Part shown: positions 58,651 through 64,000 of the stretch, one piece after another
How positions within the stretch are numbered: position 1 is the stretch's first letter
Layout: each line of letters opens with the position of its first letter
Position numbers and translations under genes: made by a program
NCBI RefSeq assembly: GCF_013822795.1
Contig: NZ_PNLB01000004.1
Location: 1-64,000, forward strand
Direction of reading: 5' to 3'
DNA from: Phenylobacterium sp.
Lineage (GTDB): Bacteria > Pseudomonadota > Alphaproteobacteria > Caulobacterales > Caulobacteraceae
DNA length: 64,000 nt
The notes under the pieces: generated by a model
Databases searched by the model: none
What the model saw: the letters and a program-made list of their open reading frames with translations, nothing else
What the model was told of the DNA's origin: nothing

Positions 58651-60704
58651 CAGAACGTCCGCGCCAACGTCAGCTTGAAGGTCCGGCCTTCGGCGTCGAG
58701 CGACTGCAGATGGCGGCGGAACTGCTTGTCGAGGACGTTGTCGACCGCCGCGCGGACTTCCAAGCCCTCGAACGGACCCTGGTCGGGTGTCCAGGTCAGA
58801 AAGAGGCCGTGCACGCCGTAGCCGCCGGTGCGGCGCCCGCCCGGGCCGATGTCGTCCTGGTCGGCGGCGAACTCGCCGCGCCAGCCGGCGCTGAGGTTCT
58901 GGTCGGTGAACCGCCAGCCGACGGTCATGTCGAGCTCGTCGGCGGGGATGGTGTTGAGCGGCAGGCCGGTCAGGCGGTTCTCGCCCTCGATCCGCGAAAG
59001 GCCGGCGCGGGCGAAGAGGTTGCGCGAGGCGTATTCAGCCTCGATCTCGACGCCCTCGAAGCGCGACTCCCCGACGTTGACGAAGTACGCCGAGTTGGCC
59101 GTGCCGCGGGTGATCAGGTTGGAGACGTCGTTGCGGAAGGCGGTGACCTTGGCGCGGACGGCGTCGCCCTGGGTCAGCACGTCATCGAACGAGAGGGTGA
59201 AGCCGCCCTCGAAGTTGTCCGACTCTTCCGGCTTCAGGTTGAGGCTGAAGTTGTTCGCGGTGGCGCTGGTGCGGCTGTAGATCTCGTCCAGCACCGGCAT
59301 GCGCACGGTGCGGGCGACCGAGCCGAACACCGCGAAGTTGTCGGTGAACGAGTAGAGCACGGCGAGCTTGGGCGAGGCGGCGCTGTCTTCGACCTCGGTG
59401 CGATTGGTGACGCCGGCGCCGGGCTTGAGCTTGGTCCAGTCGACCCGGACGCCCGGGATGATGGTCAGCTTGTCGGTCCAGATCAGCTCGGCCTGGGCGT
59501 AGAGGCCGTACTTGTCCATGTCGCCTTCCGGGTGGGTCGCTGCGCCCGGATTGGTCACGCCGGCGGCGTTGGTCCGCGGGTTGCGCCGCTCCTGCGTGTA
59601 GGCCTGGGCGCCGAGGAACAGGAAGCCGGTCCAGTCCTCGCCCCAGTCGAAGCGTGAGGTGTTCTGGATGCGGCCCTGCCAGGTCTCGTACGAGAACTCG
59701 GAATAGGTCACGCCGGGCAGGAAGGTGGTCTCGCGCTGCTCGACCTTGGAGTTGGCGTAGGAGACCTGGGCCTCGAGGTCGAACAGCTTGGAGCCGCCGA
59801 AGTCGTTCTCGTAGCCGAAGGTGGCGGTGATGTCGTCGACCTTGCGGCGGACCGGCGTCGTGCCGAAGGCCTCGGCCTGATCGTACATCTGGGTGCTGTC
59901 GGACAGCCAGTTCTGGTAGGTCGCCCAGACGCTGTGGTCCTGATCGCCGCCGATGTAGTAGCGGCCCTTCAGCAGGTAGGAGCTGGAGCTGACGCCGGAT
60001 GGGACGACGGTGGTTCCGTCGCCGCTCTTGTAGTCGTCGGCCTCGCGGCGGGTGTACATGGCCAGCAGGTCGAGGTTCTCCGCCGGCTGGCCAGCGACGA
60101 TGGCGGTGCCGAAGACGCCCTCGTTGTTGCTCTCGAAGCCGGCGCGCAGGCGCACGGCGAAGCGGTCGTCGCCCGTCAGAAAGTCCGAGGCGTCCTTGGT
60201 GGTGAAGTTGACCACCCCGGCCAGGGCGCCGGCCCCGTAGAGCGTCGAGGAGGCCGGGCCGCGCAGGACCTCGACGCGCTTGTACATGTCGGGCTCGCTG
60301 AACAGCGCGCCCATCCGGTACTGCTCGTAGAACTTCGTCACCCCGTCGATCTGGGTGAGGATGCGGCTGTCGGAGTCGGCGATGCCGGTCCCCATGCCGC
60401 GGATGTTGAAGCCTTGGCCGAGGGCCGAGACGCCGCCCACGACGCTGACGCCCGGAATGGCCTCCAGCAGGTCGCCCATGGTGGTCGCCTGGGCGTCGTC
60501 GATGTCGTTCTGGTCGAGGGCGGTGACCGCCTGGGGCGTGTCGATGGCGACCTTTTCGGCGCCGGCGGAGACCACGATCCGGCCGAGCGACAGCTGCGAG
60601 GCCGCGCCTTCCGACGCCTGTTGGGCGTTGGCCGCCCCCGCCAGCAGCAGGACGGACGCGCCCGCCAGAAGTCCAATCCGCCTACGCCCCATACCGCGCC
60701 CCAT
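58650..60704 (-). CDS. TonB-dependent receptor (hemoglobin/transferrin/lactoferrin-receptor group)
   Basis: 684 residues. Signal peptide (RRRIGLLAGASVLLLAGAAN-AQ), plug with DLLEAIPGVSVVGGVSALGQ, FNIRGMGTGI and VEVLRGPASSTLYGAGALAG, and a barrel ending FKLTLARTF. The plug pattern fits heme/hemoglobin-type receptors, but a metal-chelate ligand is equally possible. GGAAAG before ATG 60704 supports the start. It forms an operon with tonB. The divergent partner is a DUF4198 gene, and two palindromes lie between them. Confidence 0.88.
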   Translation of the reverse strand: MGRGMGRRRIGLLAGASVLLLAGAANAQQASEGAASQLSLGRIVVSAGAEKVAIDTPQAVTALDQNDIDDAQATTMGDLLEAIPGVSVVGGVSALGQGFNIRGMGTGIADSDSRILTQIDGVTKFYEQYRMGALFSEPDMYKRVEVLRGPASSTLYGAGALAGVVNFTTKDASDFLTGDDRFAVRLRAGFESNNEGVFGTAIVAGQPAENLDLLAMYTRREADDYKSGDGTTVVPSGVSSSSYLLKGRYYIGGDQDHSVWATYQNWLSDSTQMYDQAEAFGTTPVRRKVDDITATFGYENDFGGSKLFDLEAQVSYANSKVEQRETTFLPGVTYSEFSYETWQGRIQNTSRFDWGEDWTGFLFLGAQAYTQERRNPRTNAAGVTNPGAATHPEGDMDKYGLYAQAELIWTDKLTIIPGVRVDWTKLKPGAGVTNRTEVEDSAASPKLAVLYSFTDNFAVFGSVARTVRMPVLDEIYSRTSATANNFSLNLKPEESDNFEGGFTLSFDDVLTQGDAVRAKVTAFRNDVSNLITRGTANSAYFVNVGESRFEGVEIEAEYASRNLFARAGLSRIEGENRLTGLPLNTIPADELDMTVGWRFTDQNLSAGWRGEFAADQDDIGPGGRRTGGYGVHGLFLTWTPDQGPFEGLEVRAAVDNVLDKQFRRHLQSLDAEGRTFKLTLARTF

Positions 60705-60720
60705 CGATCTTTCCAAAGAT

Positions 60721-60743
60721 ATGCAAGTGCGAGTCAATCGCAT
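60721..60743. promoter_or_regulatory. Imperfect palindrome 1 in receptor/DUF4198 divergent region
   Basis: ATGCAAGTGCGAGTCAATCG followed by CAT is a 23-bp imperfect dyad (ATGC ends, about 7-8 of 11 pairs). It begins 17 nt upstream of the receptor start. It shares TGCAAGTG with the second site. Confidence 0.45.
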
Positions 60744-60808
60744 ATGAGTCGCGCGACGCCCCCCGTGGGCGCTTCAACGAGGCCGCTAATGCCGCATCCG
60801 AAAGTCAA

Positions 60809-60825
60809 TTGCAAGTGACTCGCAA
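60809..60825. promoter_or_regulatory. Palindrome 2 in receptor/DUF4198 divergent region
   Basis: TTGCAAGT-G-ACTCGCAA is a 17-bp palindrome with 7 of 8 arm positions matched, about 45 nt upstream of the DUF4198 start. Its TTGC/GCAA ends recall alphaproteobacterial Fur-type boxes, but I cannot assign the regulator. Confidence 0.5.
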
Positions 60826-60867
60826 CTGCATTAGTCGGCAATGGACGAACTGATGATGGGGGACCCT

Positions 60868-61665
60868 ATGGGGCGTATCGGAATTGCGGCGTTGGCAGGC
60901 GCCGGCCTGTTGGCGACGGCGCCAGGCATGGCGCAGGCGCACATGCCCTACATGCTGCCCAACCTGTTCGACCTGACCGACCGTGACCATGTCACCGTCC
61001 AGGCGAGCTTCACCGAAGACCCGTTCCAGGCCGAGGTGGTGATGAAGTCGGACGCCTGGCACGTGCGCGGGCCGGGCGGGGCGGTGACGCCGATCTCGGG
61101 CGTCACCTATCTGCGCGACCTGGCGGTGTTCGAGGCCCCGATTGCGGCCAAGGGCACCTATCGCGTGTCGTCGGGCGAGCGCTTCGGCCGCAAGGGCAAG
61201 ATGTACCGCGACGCCAAGGGCCAGTGGATCATCAGCGAGGGCAAGGACAAGCCGGCCGACGCGCCGCTTGTCGAGGTGCAGAGCATGACCCTGGCCGAGG
61301 TCTATGTGACCCGCGGCGGGCCGAGCAAGGACGCCCTGGCCCCGACCGGCAAGAGCCTGGAGCTGCGCCCGATCACCCACCCGAGCGAGATCTTCGCGGC
61401 CCAGCCGGCGCAGTTCGAGCTGCTGTTCGAGGGCAAGCCGGTCAGCGGCGCCCACGTCGAGGTGTTCCGCAGCGCCGGCGTCTATGACGGCAAGAAGCAG
61501 GTCGGCGGCCAGATCACCACCGACGCGGCCGGCAAGTTCGCGATCACGCCGCCGGACGCCGGGACCTACCTGGCGCTGATCCGTTACCGCACCGAAGCCC
61601 CGGCCGGCGCCGAGACGCCGTACCGCAGCTACTCCTACACCCTGACCTTCGAAGCGACCGAATAG
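60868..61665 (+). CDS. DUF4198 periplasmic protein (metal-uptake associated)
   Basis: 265 residues. Signal peptide ending GMAQA-HMPYMLPN, with the mature His at or near the N-terminus as in DUF4198 proteins, then two Ig-like beta domains. The first has DHVTVQASFTEDPFQAEVVM, the second AAQPAQFELLFEGKPVSGAH, VEVF and GKFAITPPDAGTYLALIRYR. Family members accompany nickel, cobalt or iron uptake systems. ATG 60868 follows GGGGGA; an in-frame ATG at 60841 is possible. Followed after 8 nt by the EF-hand gene. Confidence 0.82.
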   Translation: MGRIGIAALAGAGLLATAPGMAQAHMPYMLPNLFDLTDRDHVTVQASFTEDPFQAEVVMKSDAWHVRGPGGAVTPISGVTYLRDLAVFEAPIAAKGTYRVSSGERFGRKGKMYRDAKGQWIISEGKDKPADAPLVEVQSMTLAEVYVTRGGPSKDALAPTGKSLELRPITHPSEIFAAQPAQFELLFEGKPVSGAHVEVFRSAGVYDGKKQVGGQITTDAAGKFAITPPDAGTYLALIRYRTEAPAGAETPYRSYSYTLTFEATE

Positions 61666-61673
61666 GACCGACC

Positions 61674-62138
61674 ATGACCAGCTTTCGTCTTCCCCTTGCC
61701 GTGACCGCCGCGCTGCTGGCGCTGGGCGCGGCTTCGGCGCAGGCCGCGCCGCACGAGCACTCGGCTTTCGTCACCGACTACGATCTCGACAAGGACGGCA
61801 AAGTCACCGCCGCCGAGTTCAAGACCGTCCGCGACCAGCGCTTCGCGGCCATGGACGCCAGCAAGGACGGCGTGCTGACCGAGGCCGAGTACGTCGGTGA
61901 GTACGAGGGTCGGCTGACCGCCCAGCTGGCCGCCTCCAGCGAGAGCGCCGAGCGCAAGGAAGAGCAGCGCGTGCGTCAGATGCGCCAGGCGCATGTCCGC
62001 TTCGGCGTCCTCGACTCCAACAAGGACGGCAAGATGACGCCGGCCGAATTCGAGGCCTCGGGCGTCCGCGCCTTCGCCGAGCAGGACGGCGATGGCGACG
62101 GCGTGGTCACCGCGGCCGAGAAGAAGAAGGGCGACTAG
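61674..62138 (+). CDS. Exported protein with four EF-hand motifs
   Basis: 154 residues. Signal peptide (MTSFRLPLAVTAALLALGAASAQA) then four 12-residue EF loops: 37-48 (DLDKDGKVTAAE), 61-72 (DASKDGVLTEAE), 114-125 (DSNKDGKMTPAE) and 138-149 (DGDGDGVVTAAE). A charged helix (90-110) separates the pairs. It should bind Ca2+ or another divalent ion in the periplasm. It is in the same transcription unit as DUF4198, which suggests a role in metal handling; that is inference. Confidence 0.88.
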   Translation: MTSFRLPLAVTAALLALGAASAQAAPHEHSAFVTDYDLDKDGKVTAAEFKTVRDQRFAAMDASKDGVLTEAEYVGEYEGRLTAQLAASSESAERKEEQRVRQMRQAHVRFGVLDSNKDGKMTPAEFEASGVRAFAEQDGDGDGVVTAAEKKKGD

Positions 62139-62193
62139 GACCTGGCCGTCCTAGAAGCCCGCGGGCTGGGGCGGCGCGTACGGGCGCGCCGCC

Positions 62194-63333
62194 TCAGCCC
62201 AATGCCTCCCACATCGCCATGGCCAGGCTGAAGGCGCGCATGTCGCCGGTCGTGGTGCCGGCCATCTTGTTCATGGCGTAGGCGAAGGTGGTGCGCGCAT
62301 CCATGTCGATGATCACCAGCGAGCCGCCGTAGCCGCCCCAGTAGATGGTGTTGGGGTTGGGCAGCGGCATCGCTCCGCCGGCCAGGCCAAAGCCCATGCC
62401 GAAGCGCGCGGGGATGCCGAGGATCAGGTCCTGCCCCTCGATCTGCAGCTCCAGGGCCTTGCGGCAGCCCGCCTCCGACAGGATCCGCTTGCCCTTGGCG
62501 ACGCCGCCGTTGGCGAGAACCGACTGGACCTCGGCGACCGAGCGCGCGTTGCCGGTGCCGCCAGCGGCCGGAATCTCCGCGCCGCGCCAGGCGCGGGTGC
62601 GGGTCTCCGACACCTCCAGCGGCGGGTTGTCCGACATGTTGGCCTGCAGCTCGCTCTGCGCCCCGGGGCCCAGGCCAGCTTCCGCCGGCGGCGGCGGGAT
62701 CAGCTCGGCGACGCGGGCGTCCTCCGACGCAGGTAGGCCGATGTAGAAGTCAGCGTTCAGCGGCTGGGCGATCTCTTCGCGGAACACCGTGCCCAGGCTC
62801 TTGCCGGTGATGCGGCGCACGACCTCGCCGACCAAATAGCCCTGGGTCAGGCCGTGGTAGCCCGGCGCCGTGCCCGGCTCCCAGAACGGCGCCTGGGCGG
62901 CCAGCAGCGAGGTGGCCTTGTCCCAGTCGTAGAGGTCTTCCTTGACCATCGGCTCCTTCCAGCCCGAGAGGCCGGCGGAGTGGCTCATCAGGTGGCTGAC
63001 CTTGACCGCCTCCTTGCCGCCCGCGGCGAACTCGGGCCAGTAGCGGGCGACCGGAGCGTCGAAATCCAGCTCGCCGCGATCGGCGAGCAGCAAGGCGGTG
63101 AGCGCCGTCATCGTCTTGGTGGTCGAGTAGACGTTGACGATGGTGTCACGTTCCCAGGGGCGCGTGCGCGCCTCGTCGGCGAAACCGCCCCAGAGATCGA
63201 CCACGGTCTCGCCTTCGACCGTGGCGCAGAACGAGGCGCCGATGTCGGCGCCGCTGGCGAGATTGGCTTCGAACGCCGTGCGGGCGCCGGCGTACTTGTC
63301 GTGGTCGAGACCCTGAACTGCACCGTCGGCCAT
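62194..63333 (-). CDS. Beta-lactamase-family serine hydrolase (class C/esterase type)
   Basis: 379 residues with no signal peptide. Ser70-x-x-Lys73 (STTK) nucleophile motif, Tyr in GYHGLTQGYLVGEVVRR (YxN-like position), and a GGYGGSLVIID C-terminal block in place of KTG. This is the family of EstB-type esterases and D-aminopeptidase-like enzymes, so it is unlikely to be a true beta-lactamase. Stand-alone gene upstream of a methyltransferase on the same strand. Confidence 0.87.
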   Translation of the reverse strand: MADGAVQGLDHDKYAGARTAFEANLASGADIGASFCATVEGETVVDLWGGFADEARTRPWERDTIVNVYSTTKTMTALTALLLADRGELDFDAPVARYWPEFAAGGKEAVKVSHLMSHSAGLSGWKEPMVKEDLYDWDKATSLLAAQAPFWEPGTAPGYHGLTQGYLVGEVVRRITGKSLGTVFREEIAQPLNADFYIGLPASEDARVAELIPPPPAEAGLGPGAQSELQANMSDNPPLEVSETRTRAWRGAEIPAAGGTGNARSVAEVQSVLANGGVAKGKRILSEAGCRKALELQIEGQDLILGIPARFGMGFGLAGGAMPLPNPNTIYWGGYGGSLVIIDMDARTTFAYAMNKMAGTTTGDMRAFSLAMAMWEALG

Positions 63334-63350
63334 GAGCTGGCTCCTCCCTA

Positions 63351-64000
63351 TTATGTAGCGAGCCTATCAGCCGTGGGCCGTCCGCCGAAGAGTTTGCCAA
63401 GCAGGCCCTTGCGCGGCGGGGGGGCGTCGCCGGAGAGGTCGGGCAGGGCGGCTTTGCGCGAGACCAGCACCTCGATGTACTCGGCCTGGATGCCGCGGCC
63501 GAGGTCCTCGATGGTCCAGATGGTGGTGGTCAGGCCGCTGACCGAGTCCCAGTAGGCGGCGATGTCGTAGCCCCAGTCGATGGTGACCAGCGAGCCGTTC
63601 GGGTCCATCGGGTTGCCGTGATAGACCGGCTCCAGCAGGTGGTCGACGCCGCCGTTGGCGCGGCGTGCCGCGCGACGCACCGAAGGCTTTTCCTTGTTCA
63701 CGATCGGCACGGTGCAGACGTGCAATCCGCCCGGCTTCAGGGTGCGGGCGATCTCCCGCAGGGCCAGGTCCGGGGCGAAGACGTGCTCCATGACGTCCTG
63801 GGTGACGACGAGATCGAAACTGGCGTCGCCGAAGGTCTGGCGCTCGAGGTCCTCGGATCGCCAGCCGCCGGCCGGGTGGGTGGAGCCCCACGGGATCGAG
63901 GGATCGTACTGGCTGGCCCGATAGCCGGGCGCCTGCTCGGCCAGGCGCCGGCTGGCGGCGGTGCCGGGCGAGCTCTCGTGGATGGTCAGTTCGCGCCAGT
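63351..64000 (-). CDS. SAM-dependent methyltransferase (class I), 5' end beyond the window
   Basis: The C-terminal 216 or so codons are present. The methyltransferase core runs through FDLVVTQDVMEHVFAPDLAL, REIARTLKPGG and HVCTVPI (motifs II-III of Methyltransf_11). Upstream, QYDPSIPWGSTHPAGGWRSE belongs to the same frame, so the gene runs off the right edge. The C-terminal tail (PPPRKGLLGKLFGGRP) is basic. The substrate is unknown; the family often modifies sugars or lipids. Confidence 0.8.
   Translation of the reverse strand, partial: WRELTIHESSPGTAASRRLAEQAPGYRASQYDPSIPWGSTHPAGGWRSEDLERQTFGDASFDLVVTQDVMEHVFAPDLALREIARTLKPGGLHVCTVPIVNKEKPSVRRAARRANGGVDHLLEPVYHGNPMDPNGSLVTIDWGYDIAAYWDSVSGLTTTIWTIEDLGRGIQAEYIEVLVSRKAALPDLSGDAPPPRKGLLGKLFGGRPTADRLAT

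Noticed and set aside
62194..63333. Beta-lactamase antibiotic resistance gene
   Set aside because: The STTK motif is present, but the rest fits EstB-like esterases and there is no signal peptide.

Overview
The window is high-GC alphaproteobacterial chromosome, most likely from Caulobacteraceae (Phenylobacterium or Caulobacter type). The evidence is the CobS-type cobaltochelatase subunit, the short J-domain protein next to BolA, the aroK-aroB-CNNM and xerD-accA neighbourhood, a PEPxxWA-type sorting signal, large TonB receptors, HWE-type kinases and very strong G/C at third codon positions. The genus is inferred by recognition, not by search. Coding density is high, many genes overlap by ATGA or GTGA, and I see no rRNA, tRNA, CRISPR array, prophage or transposase.

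Layout. 1-8 kb: end of a PEP-CTERM exported protein, a TetR/reductase divergent pair, a DUF1328 mini-protein, a DUF3089 esterase, a CHASE-like hybrid kinase, cobS, and a TauD-family dioxygenase. 8-16 kb: VOC protein, DUF1254/1214 protein, a TIR-like (CAP12/Pycsar-type) protein with a beta-rich tail, a GNAT-like protein, and a phospholipid-synthesis cluster (YnbA-like CDP-alcohol transferase, membrane protein, CdsA-like, PlsC-like). 16-26 kb: acyl-CoA dehydrogenase, a hydrolase-CMD-cupin operon whose products look exported, ABC-F, DUF2322, AKR/LysR pair, a second DUF1254/1214 protein, and a GFA protein. 26.5-28.7 kb: a tetR-fabA pair flanked by a 23-bp direct repeat of the dnaJ 3' end, then dnaJ and bolA. 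28.8-32.5 kb: a three-subunit molybdenum aldehyde oxidoreductase of PaoABC/YagTSR type. 32.6-41.8 kb: an HWE kinase/response regulator pair and the housekeeping block CNNM-aroB-aroK / hypothetical-xerD / accA / nitronate monooxygenase. 41.9-50.3 kb: a large TonB receptor, threonine aldolase, a second hybrid kinase and an epoxide hydrolase. 50.3-57.7 kb: TetR, a frameshifted DUF2855 gene, carotenoid oxygenase, oxidoreductase, SnoaL-like protein and leuA. 57.9-64 kb: a probable metal or heme uptake locus (TonB, TonB receptor, then divergently DUF4198 and a four-EF-hand exported protein), a serine hydrolase and a truncated methyltransferase.

The least explained structures are (i) a dispersed intergenic element in four full copies plus one minimal copy, always just downstream of plus-strand genes, whose internal hairpins change by compensatory substitutions; (ii) the tetR-fabA cassette bounded by repeats that also supply the stop codons of the genes before them; (iii) the orphan TIR-like protein in a strand run with phospholipid genes; and (iv) the TonB receptor/DUF4198/EF-hand locus with two palindromes in its divergent promoter region.
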